DNA of 64,000 bases from Micropterix aruncella (Eukaryota > Arthropoda > Insecta > Lepidoptera > Micropterigidae). Made by a program: the position numbers and the translations under genes. Below the pieces are notes generated by a model. That model searched no databases. It worked only from the letters and a program-made list of their open reading frames with translations, and was not told where the DNA came from. Each line of letters opens with the position of its first letter. The first letter of the stretch is position 1. Shown in pieces: positions 22,230 through 34,620 of the stretch. Location: the NCBI GenBank assembly GCA_944548615.1, contig OX155960.1:34820499-34884498 (forward strand). The letters run 5' to 3'.

Positions 22230-24165
22230 CCCGGGAGTACCTTTTAATTTGTGGATATTTAAAATCTATACATTTGTCATATATTCAAATAATAATTTTA
22301 CCTACAATTTACATGAACGCCATTGGGCACCCGCAGATGTCCTAAATATTTTTAAATAAATTAAATTAAGCGGCAAGCAAACGACCGTTTACCAATTAGC
22401 ATTCATGTTACCATGATTTTCCAAAATGACGGAAGCCACATGTCCAGTTTACATACGAAAAAGAAGCGATCATTCGTTCTCGGCATTTTGCACTCGCGCT
22501 CTTTTGGTTAGGTTCGGCTTATTATGAAATACCAATTAAATCAAATTAGATTAAGGCGACATAAGACCTAAGAAAAATATCGGAAATGGGCGTACCGAGA
22601 AGAAATAGGCGTGTCACAGCTGTAGGGTTTGACCAATAAAAATCCAGCGTTGATGAAGCGTCAGGCATAAAGTCCACGTGAGTGCACGCTGGCGAGCAGG
22701 CGGTAACTAAACAGTCGATCGCAGCGCTGACAGTAAAACTCTCTTTGCGCAGTGGTTGTATAAGGATGTTAATTGCAACCCATATTTAGCGTAACTCTTA
22801 GAGCGCTCTCCTGTTTTAATTAGATGTAATTAATTTAGGGCCTTAATAAAAAATGTGGTTAAGGTCGACGCTAGATAATATGTTTAAAATAAAACGCACC
22901 AACCGCTTACATTGTAGGAGTAATCGCACCTGAAAGTTTTTTAAATCAGTTAAAAGCCTGAATGTCCAACGCAATGAGCAACTTTTTTGAGTCTAAATTA
23001 TAAATTGTTTTCTTATCGAGGGATTCAATTTGAAACTTTACTAAATTAGTGTTTATATTTTTCAAAAAATGAAACGAACTTTCTTCAGATATGGTCGTTC
23101 TCAGGTATCAATGCACTTTAAGTAGTTAGGTACCTACTTTCATCATGTTATATAATGAAATAAAACATTTGTTGTTAAAACATTTATAAATATAAGTTTT
23201 ACTTTGACTATGCCATGTAATATAGTGGTCCATAAAATTATATTTAATAGTATCATCTCTCACTTCCGTTGAAAATTTGCTACATCTGCTTGTAACTGGG
23301 TATTGGGTTCAAGTTTGAAAGCACTTGTTCCGTTTAAACACGAGCGAATAAGCCATATTCTCTGTTCAAGTGCCTTTGATAATAATACACATTACGATTG
23401 GCAATTGCGCCGAGAGCCAGCCATATGTGAAATACAGGCACTCACCGATAATATTAATACTGATTTATTTACTTTGAGTGACGAGTGGATATAATGCTCA
23501 ACGAAACAAATGTTTCGCTTTATTTTATTAAAACGTATTATAAATATTAGGCTCATGACCTAGTGAATTCTCGATTGCATAATGAGAGTAAGTAGGTATA
23601 TAGATTTCAGTCCAGGAAACCGAGATAAGTTATTTATACATCAGTTACCATTCACGGGTTAGGCTAAACGGCAGCATCTTCGCAGAATAGAACTAACTGA
23701 ATGAATACAGAATTAATCATTGTAGACATGGACAGTTTTGAAATAGAGAAAACGGCTTCCTTGTTTATTTAAAGAAATTTTAACGGATGCGATAATGAAC
23801 TTGATATATTACTTTTGTAGATCGGAAAAAGAAAATCCCTGAAGTATAATTTTCACTATAACACAACACGCTATATCCTATCAATCTGACAAAAATCATA
23901 ACTTTAAATTTTGGAAAAAAATATATCTATTTTCTTGAATACTAATACTTAGACTCTTATATGCATACCGCTATAAAGGTCTAAGTTTTAATCTTATGGG
24001 TATAAAGATATTATCGCTATATAATATATAAAGACACACAAAACGGCGAGTTTATTGCCAAGCAACAATATCCAACAGCTCCAACTACAAGGAGTGTTAC
24101 AGATGGGCGTTGCATAGACTGTGAGTACAATAGAGTATGTGTGTGTGTCCTTGTTTTTATGTTTG
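22230..24165. other. AT-rich stretch, nothing recognised
   Basis: About 1.9 kb with short frames only. The 63-codon frame at 23303-23494 (+) has no recognisable domain. Confidence 0.45.
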
Positions 24166-24169
24166 TGTC

Positions 24170-24345
24170 TGTGTATGTGTGTTTGTTTATTTCTCCACGA
24201 TAGCACCCAAACGCTTCATTCGATTGAGCTGAAATTCGGAATTCAGGCATCATTTGGTTACGGCAAGATTCGAATAGATTGTTGTTGAAATTGGTCCACT
24301 AGAGGGCGTGCTAGCTATATTTGTCTACTTGACTGGAAATTCTTG
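24170..24345. repeat. Family C repeat, partial copy
   Basis: Shares CCACGATAGC, CCAAACGCTTCAT, GAGCTGAAATT and GGTCCACTAGAGGGCGTGCTAG with 25020-25200 and, more distantly, 45780-45910. Preceded by a TGTGTG-type run that also recurs in the other copies. Confidence 0.7.
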
Positions 24346-24634
24346 GGGTGACACGACTTTTTAGATTTTGACGTCTTAATCTTCTTCTCAAGTTTCGTCT
24401 CCAAGAATTTTGCGGCTTCATTCGAGCTAGGGATCAACGTTTTGGATTTTGATGTCTTCTTCTCAAGTTTCGTCTCCGAGAATTTAGTTCGCGCGGCTTT
24501 GTTCTAGCTGGGAATCGATTTTTTCGATTCTGGCGTCTCAATCTTCTTCTTCTGAAGTTTTGTCTCCTAGAATTTAGTTGCATCCGCGGCTTCGTTCCAT
24601 CTGGGAATCTACTTTTTTATTAAAATAATATTCA

Positions 24635-24775
24635 GATAAAAGTAAAGCAAGCAAGCAGTTCCTGACAAACAGAATCGTGAACAGCTGGAATAAACTGCCC
24701 GAGGAAGTTATCGAAGCACCAACCATAAACGCATTCAAAAATAGTCTTGATATATATTTAAAAAATGATATATAA
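24635..24775 (+). pseudogene. C-terminal tail of a CR1-like LINE reverse transcriptase
   Basis: An open frame of 46 codons plus stop reads through the LINE tail signature RIVNSWNKLPEEVIEAPTI and NAFKNSLDIYL. Such tails close the RT-domain ORF of CR1/Jockey-clade non-LTR elements. The rest of the element is missing upstream, as usual for 5'-truncated insertions. A run of (AAT)n repeats at about 24856-24880 probably marks its 3' terminus. Confidence 0.72.
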
Positions 24776-25346
24776 AAGAAAAAAAAAGGTAACAGCAACA
24801 CCAGTGAATTTCATAGATATGAACAGATCAGCATTGAGCTGCTAGTTCATCAACAAATAATAATAATAATAATAATAAAATCAGTCCTTAGATACCTGCC
24901 GGAAATATCTTGGTGTTTCCCAAATAATTTTTTTACCTTCGCAGCAGAGGTAAAGTATTGTGAACGCACTTCTGTGTGTCTGTGTGTAGATGTGTGTGTG
25001 TGAGAGAGAGAGGTGTGTTTATGTGTGTATTCCTCCACGATAGCGCCCAAACGCTTCATCCGATCGAGCTAAAATTGGCATGTAAATATCATTTCGTCAT
25101 GGTAAATGTTTCAAAGATTGTGGTGGAAATCGGTCCACCAGGGGGCGTGCTAGTCATACTTCTATCTCGAAATATTAGACTTAGAGACTTGAAATTCGGT
25201 ACACAGATGTATTGTTAGGCCGAAACCACATTCTAAAATTTTGCTTGGAATATCTGATATACAAGCGATACAAATATTTTTTAAACTCGGCCATATTTAA
25301 CAAAATACTAGACCATATTGGAGAAATACCATTTAATTACCACGGA

Positions 25347-25424
25347 AAATACTACTAATATAATACGAAAATACTACTCAAAATACTACGAAAATACTAC
25401 TCAAAATACTACAAAAATACTACT
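25347..25424. repeat. ATACTAC minisatellite
   Basis: Repeated words AAAATACTACT and AAAATACTACG alternate with a period of about 11 or 22 bp, directly upstream of the G-rich block. Confidence 0.75.
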
Positions 25425-25488
25425 CGGGGAGAGGGGGGGGGGGATTGCAATGGTGGTTGGCGCAAGGAAAGGGGGAAGGGGGAGGGTC
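25425..25488 (+). other. G-rich block, potential G-quadruplex
   Basis: Several runs of three or more G on the plus strand within about 60 bp, including an 11- to 12-base G run. The equivalent block in the second family C copy is at 46150-46222. Confidence 0.65.
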
Positions 25489-25560
25489 CTATTTACTTGC
25501 CGGGAAAGCCTTGTGGCGACCCAACCGATTTTTCCATTAAATATATTTTTTCATTTCATT

Positions 25561-27755
25561 TCAATTCCTAAAAAAAATAAAAATAAATATAAACGGAACT
25601 GCCATGGAATTCACCGACCAGAGTCGGGCTCATCATAAAACTATCAACTTCTGGGTGTTGAGCGGTGGACTCCTCGATTAACGACCGGCTGTGTTAGGTT
25701 TAGGACTCCTGTCTTGCTGTGAGCGTTGGCCTTACCACCTTTCTCTCCCCCTTCTAAGCTATTGAATTTGAGATGCGGAAATCGCGGCTTTAGATATTTT
25801 TCTAGAAAGAAGATAATTTTTTTTCTAGAGAGACCAAGATCTTTAGGAGGCGAAACAAAGATTTTGCTGGCAGGCCACGAGCACCAACTTCCACCGCGTA
25901 AAGAGTATAGCCGTTCCGGGTGACGGAATTTGCGAAATCATGGTATTTATTTTTTAAATACCATCCTATTACCTACTACAGTAAAATTATCATGTATTTC
26001 TTACATGTTTGCATTCCCGGATAGGATAGGTACTCAAAAAAGATGAAACATTATGAAGATTGCTTGATCCGAATGAGTACAGCTGATGACAGTTTCGAAA
26101 AATGTTGCCATAATCAGTTTTAATTGGAATATGTAATTATATTCATGAACATATTATAATTAATGCCCTGCAGTCACGATTCGCTTGTCAGATTATACAG
26201 GATGAATTTTGAGGTATCTATTAGGAGGGTGAATCAGTTAGAGCAATTAAGCAAGTTTTGAAAACAAGCTTTGAAAAAACAAAAAAAGTTTTTTTAGTTG
26301 TTTTTATATTGGATTTTTATTTTTTTTATTTAAACATTTAAAGAACTTGACTGATAAATATAAGTTTGGCAAGCATTTGAGCCCGGTGCCCCATCTATTG
26401 GAAGGTAAAATATCGGTAATAAACGATATAAGCAATATTTTACCTACCGCTAGATGGCGCTAGGTAGGTACGTATTTTTATTTAATTTAATTTCATAGTA
26501 TGAAAATAAGTTGTATTCTGGACCGTAATTGTGTTTTATCGTATTATCCAATAAATATCTCCAATCGTAGAGATACTTGTATCTCTTGTGTGGTAATTCT
26601 TGTCGCCTAGTAAACTACGAACAGCGAAGCTTTACTTAGCTTACTTGGCGACGACGAAATAGGTATACACTCATAATATTCATACATGAAGAGTTCGAAA
26701 CGAACAGATCGAAAACTAGACATAGCAATAGACTATAATTTAAATACCTATATCCTATTCTATAGCCCATCCCTCTTCTTTCCTATCCTAGTGATAGTTC
26801 AAAAGTAATTTAATTAAATTCAGTTCAATTTGGATAAATATTGTATAAGAAAATAATGTAAGGCTATACTGTAGGAAACAATTGGCCAGCAAACATTGTA
26901 ATATGATAATTAGTCATATAATGGAGCGCTGTATGTTTCCCGTAGATTAAATAAATAAATAAATATTTGACACTTTATTGACACACGTAGCCATCGCAGA
27001 ATCGGCTCAGACTGAAGCGTATGATAAATAGATTTGGACTTCAATTTTCGTGGTACAACAGCATACGCGCAATGGTTTTATGATCACCCGACATCGCCCA
27101 GGGCATAAATGAAATTTATGGGCGAATCAGTTGGCAAGAGAGGGGTTAACGCCCTTTGGAGCGCTTACCGAACGGGAGATGGCATAGCACCCGGCAGATG
27201 CATTTATACTCTCGTTTACACTCGCGAGAAAGTGGCATTTGACAAAATCGCGTGAGACGGAAGAATAGCTTTAGATAGTGATGTAAATGAGCGAAAGAGG
27301 GAAGAGTGACAGGGTTCTGAGATATAGAAATGCTCTGCTTTGGTCCCGAATAATTAGTACTATTATTGTTGTTCAGAGTTAAATATTGTGGCACTCTAGT
27401 GTGACTCCCGAAGTGAGCTCGCTTAACACAGGGGTGCCTAGCAAGGCGGGCTCGGCTGCTCTTTGCTTAGCATAATAGAAAGATTATCATTTGCGTTTAA
27501 TGTATGTGCTATGTAACCTAGGCTCAGACAGATGTATCATGCGTATATAACTTTAAAAGCATACGACGGCATTGTATAAATTGACATTTTATTTTCTGTT
27601 GTGCTCATGAATTTGAATGTATATGTATATGTAAATAAAAATAAAAAAATAAAAATAATTGAAAAAGGTCGAAGACTATTAAAAAAGTCACATATTAGAA
27701 TAAAGAAGACGGATATTTAAAAAAGGTCGAAGGTAATCGCGGTTGTAAATAATAT
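25561..27755. other. Mostly unclassified sequence with one short hairpin
   Basis: An imperfect palindrome at about 26391-26459 brings together CCATCTATTGG and the complement of CTAGATGGCG, with AGGTAAAATAT on both arms. Otherwise no gene or element ends are recognised. Confidence 0.45.
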
Positions 27756-27756
27756 A

Positions 27757-27935
27757 AAAACGAATTTACCGCGTTAAGTTTGTAACACCCGATGTTTCGG
27801 CGATGTCACAGTCACTAAATTTTGTACACGGGTTGAATTATGATAACCCGTTCTAAGTTTTACCTTGACATGGCTGCTGTACCCAGGAATAGCTCGGGAG
27901 TGAACATTTTATTAAAAGCTTGTTTTTAAATTTTT
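27757..27935. repeat. Composite of Penelope-end fragment and 120-bp-unit fragment
   Basis: 27757-27812 carries ACGAATTTACCGCGTTAAG and CACCCGATGTTTCGGCGATG, as in 13050-13100. 27820-27935 is one unit plus the right tip (ATTTTATTAAAAGCTTG) of the element at 21502-22070. Confidence 0.68.
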
Positions 27936-27939
27936 ATTT

Positions 27940-29045
27940 GATTATAAAGCCGTTATACCAGCGCTACCCCAAACGATGATAATGAAAATGCTGGCTAGTT
28001 TAAAATAACGTTAAGCGATGACACATAATTTGAATGTTACTCTATAAATGAAGTCTTAGCTATATGTCAAACAGATAGCTCACGCTCATTTCAGATTCCA
28101 TTATTGGAAGTATATTACCCTTATTTCATATTACCCTAAAAGCGCTCAATATTTCTAAGTAGCGCTCATAGTAATCACGGTGACTAGCAAACGGTGCTAA
28201 CTCGCGGTAACACTAGCCTATATACTAATTTCCTTGATGAGATGCTTCATCCTCAAATTCCTTCTACAAATTTCATCTGCAAGTTACTCTTGCTTCTTAC
28301 TCTATAAAACGGGATGGCGGCGCTATATCTAATTTTAGTCGAGTCCTTGAAATTAAATTACGTCTAAAGAAACTAGTGCTTACTTAGGCATGATTGCCTC
28401 GCCATACCAGACATCAATTTTTAAGACGTTTTAACATCAAAGGAAAAAAAAAGACGGCTGTGAGATCTCTAAATAAAACGTTCAAATAATCATGAAGGTT
28501 CTTTCTTTGCCACTTCATAAAATAAATAATATATTATTTTAATAATAGGAAGCAAAAGTACAACTCGCCCATAGTAACATAGTGTACCTAATAGTTAGTG
28601 TATAATATTATCATTGTGAAGATTAAGGTTTAAGCTGACTATATCTTCAGAAAATAGCATTTCGTGCGAGAGCAACCTCGAGATAGAGAGTATACTATCG
28701 CGAGTGTATAATTTTCAATTAAGAAAGTTTCATTATAATCCTCGCTGAATAGGGAAGGCTCCATTCTAGAGGTAGAGTAAAAAGATTGCACAGGCACCTG
28801 GTCCTCCGCTAGCGCCGAGGAACGGATTATGCGCTCGGTTTAGAAATATCTTTAAATGCTAAGTGGGAAATCCTACATGCAGTGCTCCTCAAACTTTCAC
28901 TTTGCTAGTCATAGATTTGAAGAAAGATGTCTTCCTGTGTAGTAAGTTAGTAATGAATATTTAAAATATGTGTGATATCTTTTTAAAAAATCATAACAAA
29001 TGGTAACATATTGATATGGATTTCAAGATAAAGTATTTAATTTTA
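27940..29045. other. AT-rich stretch, nothing recognised
   Basis: No frame longer than about 60 codons, and no structured or repeated motif that I could support. Confidence 0.45.
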
Positions 29046-29049
29046 TTGT

Positions 29050-29575
29050 AAATTCACCAATCTACATTTGCGGACATCGGCGAGCAGAGAAATCGTCGCC
29101 TCGAGAAACAGCCTAGGCGTGATGTCAAAGCGAGCGAGAATGAGACGACATGAGCGACGGCGCGACGTGTGTGAAAAGTCAAGGCGGGTGACAGAGACAG
29201 CGCGAGAACAAGCAAACCCCTACCAAGCGGCCCAGCGAGCGACAGCGTGGCGTAATTATTTGCCTGTCTCGAAAAGCGACGAGCCTGCCGCGAATCCCAG
29301 GAAAAAGCAGCAAGGCAATTGCTACTTGTCCAATAATAGAAGGCACCCCGGCTATAAATACTCAGTTAGTCTTTTTACGAGGACATGAAAGTGTCTGAGT
29401 GTCCTAGCAGACATCTGCCCCAGGGCGCCCAGCTCTGCGATGTTAGGCCAATAGGTCGTTCTCATGGAAGGCCACTAAATGGTAATATACTGGAAGTAGT
29501 TATCGCAAGCCTTACGAAAGGCTTGTCGACAGACTCAGCAGTAGGCGGCAATGGATATTGATTAATAAAATATAA
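29050..29575 (+). promoter_or_regulatory. Candidate TATA-to-AATAAA unit, possibly a solo LTR
   Basis: A GC-rich block (29070-29350) ends at GGCTATAAATACTCAGTTAG (about 29350). About 210 bp on, an AATAAAAT signal lies near 29564. U3 with TATA, then a short transcribed part, then a polyadenylation signal is the layout of an LTR. I could not find matching LTR tips or a target duplication. The 106-codon frame at 29068-29388 is arginine-rich and looks incidental. Confidence 0.3.
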
Positions 29576-29579
29576 TAAC

Positions 29580-31369
29580 TTTAGTAAACAACGTTTGTAA
29601 ATTATTTGAAATAATACCGTCCCAATTTGATCGGTGCAATCGTCGGGTTCTCTTTACGAGTGATTATGGGTACGACTAGTGAGATTAGTCTCGAGTCTCA
29701 TTTCATCTCGTCTTAGAATTTGAGACGAGACGGAAGCTGAGTCTCGCGAAGAACTGTTTGGCGGTGCTAAATACGCCGTATTTAGCCCAATATTTCATTT
29801 TGTTACCGTTTTGGCAAAAGTCTGTAGTCATGATTTTATACAAAAAATATTATGTAAATAGACCTGACAGGAAAGGGCGCCTTTGTCCGGCCTGAGCTCA
29901 TCCAGATTTTTATGTCATTTGCAACATCGGCCTTTTAGCTAATATCAAAGTTTCTGAAAGCAATCAAATGAATCGTGAATACGTTTCAATATTAATATAA
30001 AATGTAAGATGATAAAAAATAAATAAATAAATAATATAAAATTTATTACAATGAAGGTCGATAATAATATAAATAAATTTATTTTAAAATATAACATTAA
30101 TTTTCCACCTCATTTCTACCACCTTGAAGTAAGAGTTCTGTAATTTTAAATTGAAATTTAAATTACTTTATATTTTTGCATGTTTTTATAGATTCTTTGA
30201 TATAATTATAGTTTTTCTGTGTCTGTATTTCCCACATTTAGCTTGGTGGTGGCGCCTAACAGAGGTTCTAATGACTATTTTTTCATAAAAAGTATACATC
30301 GCGATCCCTTCTCACAATTTTAGAAACGTTGATACTAGGCAAGATCTCTCTGAGATAAAGCCCATTAAATATTCATTAAGCTGTGGCTCGGTCCTTTGCC
30401 TAAGGTGCCTGATTAATAATAAACATAATTGACCGCGCCATAAGCGAGTAACTTTATCATGCAATTAAGGCTGTTCTCGCTTTTATTAGGCTTTAGCACC
30501 ACACCTAATTTAGGCACCCAGGCAAATAATAATTGTGATAAATATTTTGCTACAGCTGTTATTATTTTTTTAAAGGAGTTGATTATAACGTTTCTTATTG
30601 TGATGCATAGGCTAAACTTGGGCTCGCATTTCGCAGTACTCTTCAGGCCCACTTCTTTGACAGACGTCGCTAATGGCGTATGTAGTTTGTATTTACAAAC
30701 GAGTCTGCGTAAACGAAAAATACCGTAGTGTAAAAGTAAATACCTTTCACACTCAAATTAAGAAATAGTACATTAAAATGAGCTATTTTATGAGGAATTG
30801 GTAGAAAATTGGTAGAAAATACTATTGAAAACTAGAAAATTATTACACAAAATAATATTATACAAGTAGATATATGAGAAGATTGGCAAATGTTTTATTA
30901 CCATTTTCATCGTAAACAAATAGTGCAAACTCAAACACTGGTAGACAAGCAATTAATTAACAATATTGCTTGAGCAGACGGAAGCGACCTTAAAGTTAAC
31001 CGGTCGACGAAAAGGGACACCGTGCCAATAGGCCACTGCTAATATTTACTTGCTTGGATGTTGTTGAATGAACCGAAATTGTATAGTTACGAATGCTAAA
31101 CAGCTGGAGTAATATGTATACACATTAATTCTTCGTGTCTAATTATGTCTTCCATACTGTTTCTTGGAAGCTGTTCTATCTTAAAAGCTCTCTGGAACGC
31201 TTCAATTTATGGTGGTTTTGTATCCAGGTCATGTATCACAATGTCAGCCTGAATAACCAGCGATTGCTAAAAAGCGAGGCATAGGCTATGCGTACCGTCG
31301 CAATGACGAGCAGTTTCACGTCATTACACAGCCCCTGGAAAAGTACTAGTTTTATTAATCTTGAAAAGC
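29580..31369. other. AT-rich stretch, nothing recognised
   Basis: Short frames only. A patch of GAGACGAGAC-like words occurs near 29670-29750. Confidence 0.45.
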
Positions 31370-31395
31370 ATATATATATATATATATATATATAT
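31370..31395. repeat. (TA)n run at the left edge of the BEL element
   Basis: 26 bp of alternating T and A directly abutting the left LTR. The right LTR also runs into a (TA)n tract three bases after its end, so the element probably landed in a pre-existing TA repeat. Confidence 0.8.
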
Positions 31396-34267
31396 TGGTT
31401 GGGATTTTTACCCGGTTTGCATAAACCCACTTTACTTGTGAATTTACGCGACCCCCTTTGTGCTGGGTAATTACCCCTTCGATTATCTTCAATGGTTTTC
31501 ACCTTGGACTGTATTCAAATGGTAATCACTCACCAGCTAGGTTGGTTTTTCTCTCAGGGGTGGTTGTCTCGAACGATTGGTGGATTCCAACCTCACAAGG
31601 AAATTAGTTCGGCGAGAGGCTTCCGTGATAGAACCTCACTTTCCTCAGGTCACGCAGGATAAGCTTCCGTCGAAAATAAACACTTTTTTTCGCGAGACTT
31701 TCTTTTATTCGGTCACTTATCTTTATTTTTACAGTGAGTTCCGAGTACTTATAATTTACTACTAAGTCCCGGTGCTTGGATCGCGGCGCGTTCACGCTGA
31801 CCCTTTGCCAATTTACAACTGAAGCTTTCGCTCTTTTCTGTCGTCGATCGCCATTACATTTTTTTTTTAAGATAGCGACCGCCCTTACCTCTCATTGGTC
31901 TAGATCCTTCCAGAAATTTCTAAACACACCCCTATTACTGCGCCGCACACGTTTTGTCCAATAACGAGACAGGGCGCACAAACCAGACACAACCCCGTGT
32001 GAAAGAGACATCGCAATCATGCTTCCTCGCTTGCACGCTAGAGCGAGAAGCGAATACACTAGTTGTCTCTGTCTTACATTTAAACATTTTATAGACATAT
32101 TATTTGCTTAATTTAAAAGAAAAGAATCTACCCTAGTACAGGCATTAACCTAGTTGGGTAGTTTTTTAAGACATAATTTTCGTACTACTTCCTCTTAAAT
32201 AAAGCATTATTATTATTATTGTTATTACAGATTCTCGTCGCAAACGCCACCGTTCCCGAGTACATATTGTCTTAACCCCTCACGTTGCGAGGTAAAAAGT
32301 CACCTATCACTTTTGCGCGCGACATATTCGCGCAAAAAATCGACGCGAGTCAACGGCCTTGAGAAAAACGATCATAACTTATAAACCACTAATCGGATTA
32401 AAAAAAGATAAAGAGAAAAATGATCGCATTGAAATTTGACATATAAAACATTATAACCTTATCTCGTAAAACAATTAGGATAATAATGAATAAATATTAC
32501 AAAATTGGCAAACTGAAAAAACTCGCCTATAAAATCATTTCGATTTTTTTGTAAATACAGTTTTTGTAAATATCAAAAATTGTAAATACAGTTATGTTCT
32601 CTATTAAATGCTTTACCAAAACGATATTTTTTTTTACTTATTTGCATACAAAAATACGGAAAAAATATTTATTTATTCAGCCAAGAAAAATTGTATGTAT
32701 TCTCGTAAAAAAAAATTTTTTTAATTTTTAATTTGTGACTACTTATGGTATTTTTTTATATGAAATTCTTTCAAAATAACTTTATTACTACATCACTTCT
32801 TCTTAGAAATCACACCAGAACTTTGAGCTTTGTCTGATATTATAGAAAAATCTAAAGTTTTGAGAGTTTCCGCGTCTGAACCTAATAATAAACTTTGAAT
32901 GCCCATAATATAAAATTCGTTAGATTTTTTCAATTATATTGTCTTATCATAGACTTATTATATGTCTAATAACTAATTACTATACTCCAAAGAGTCACAT
33001 TTCATCGAAAAACTATGGAAAATCGCACTTTTTTCTCTCATAGTAATTATCAAAACAAGTTTCATTTTCGCGAGCAATATTAGAACACAACATATAATGT
33101 TCAAAATACGCCTAATTATGTGATAACTTAGGATGTAAATGAAGCAATACCTATTTTATTAGTAAATTAAAGCGACATTACGTCATGTTTCGCGATATAA
33201 CGGGATATTTCAAAAACATTACAAAATAAACACGGCCATTTTTTTCGCGAGCCTTGGTTTGTTGACAAAGTGTTTTCTTCGAAAATTCGTGAAAAACAGC
33301 AAATGGATTGTCGAAATTATATAATCCTACTGGCTAATCTACTTAAAAAGGGAAATACTCACTTTTATCCGGTATAAACTGCACTTATATCCAGAAAACA
33401 CTTCACAACACAATCACTTCGGCGAACATCGCGCGCGCCGCCGCCATGGCCGATCTGCGACTGTCGTCAGAAATGAGGTCACCGATTTTGTAAGGGATGT
33501 AGTAATTCATATTTCTAACATCGCATGCGGCAATCGAGCAATTTCATAGTGTTGCATATTTGGCTATATTATGGCATCATTCGATAGAATATACAATCGC
33601 ATTTCGAAATTTAAACGACATTTTCTTGAGCGGCGAGCGCGATATCCCGTATGGGATAGTTTGGATTTCAGCCGGCCGCCATACATATCCCGCAAAGGAT
33701 GTTAAGTGCCGAGCGGGTTAAACATAGGTTAGTTTCAGGTCATTAGTAACAAGTTAATATTAATGTTAGATCGTTACTTAGGCTAATTAAGTTGTCTCTC
33801 CTAGCGCTTTACTTTACATTAAACGAAATACTATATGCTATGCTTAAATTAATTAATCATGCAAGTTTCTTTACATTTTAAACCATATTATTTCTAGGGG
33901 GAATTGTGGGATTTGGAGTATGTATGATTTTTTGTAACGTCCACGGTTTTTATTTCGTAGTCTTTTGCCAGTCGCCTCGCCAGGGAATTTATCGTTACCA
34001 TGTGTTACTAAGGGGTCCTTTTCACGATTTATTTTGAATGGGAACGTTGTCGGTCCCTGGATTCTCGTGTTTCAGGGTCGACCGCTCGTTTATTTTATAT
34101 TTTATAGCCCCTTTCTGTCCTTTCCTTTGAGTTATCAGCTATTTTTCAAGGAATCTCATATCCTCGGCGTCCGTGACTAATTATGTTTCCTACCCTTTGT
34201 AAGAGGGTCTCACTTTTAGGGAAGATTTATCGACCCTGGCGTCCGCTCTTTCGGATATTCTGAACCA
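31396..34267 (-). repeat. BEL element LTR (3' LTR), split by an insertion
   Basis: Matches 40323-41748 except for the segment 32276-33717, which is foreign. On the minus strand TATAAAATATAAAATAAA near 34088-34106 is a good TATA region. Several AATAAA words occur toward the low-coordinate end. Confidence 0.92.
32276..33717. mobile_element. TTAA-specific (piggyBac-like) non-autonomous insertion in the BEL LTR
   Basis: 1442 bp flanked by TTAA (32272-32275 and 33718-33721). The sister LTR shows the empty site GTCTTAAACATAGG with a single TTAA, so the borders are exact. Tips are CCCCTCACG on the left and CCCGCTCGG on the right (reverse complement), a CCC...GGG type end as in piggyBac, though the inverted similarity is short. 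The interior is AT-rich without a transposase frame and holds a GC patch near 33425-33470. Confidence 0.85.
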
Positions 34268-34620
34268 TTCCCCCCCCCCAATGGGCTCTGAGCCTCATTG
34301 GCTCCTGTCTCCATCTATTTGGTTTACCTAATTTACATCTTATTTACATAATCCAGTCTTATTTTTTACTCATTCACCTATGGGATTCTACTTATCTAAC
34401 TGTCATATTCAATTTTCCTTATTGGTCTAGTGAGGTGACGGATCTTTCTTATTCAACCTATGAGAATTTCTCATTATTCTACTTAGAATATGTACCGCTT
34501 TCCGTTAACTTTCGTTTTTCATTTCTTACGAGACAAACGTCAACTTGCGTTTTCACTTTTAAATTCTAGCTAGACTATTTTTATTTTCTACTGTGACGAA
34601 TAGACTTTCGCTTTTTCCAC
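34268..34620 (-). other. BEL 3' untranslated region and polypurine tract
   Basis: 353 bp between the stop codon and the LTR. The run of ten C at 34270-34279 is a run of ten G on the coding strand, two bases from the LTR tip, and would serve as polypurine tract. The rest is T-rich on the plus strand (A-rich on the coding strand) with no frame. Confidence 0.75.

Larger units (their letters stand above)
25020..25560. repeat. Family C repeat, long copy
   Basis: Matches 45765-46305 in order over about 520 bp: CCTCCACGATAGCGCC, GGTCCACCAGGGGGCGTGC, ACAAGCGATACAAATA, a tract of ATACTAC words, a G-rich block, then GGGAAAGCCTTG. No protein is recognised. Family unknown to me. Confidence 0.72.

Noticed and set aside
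25318..25424. CRISPR-like regular repeats
   Set aside because: The ATACTAC words form a plain minisatellite without unique spacers, and the genome is eukaryotic.
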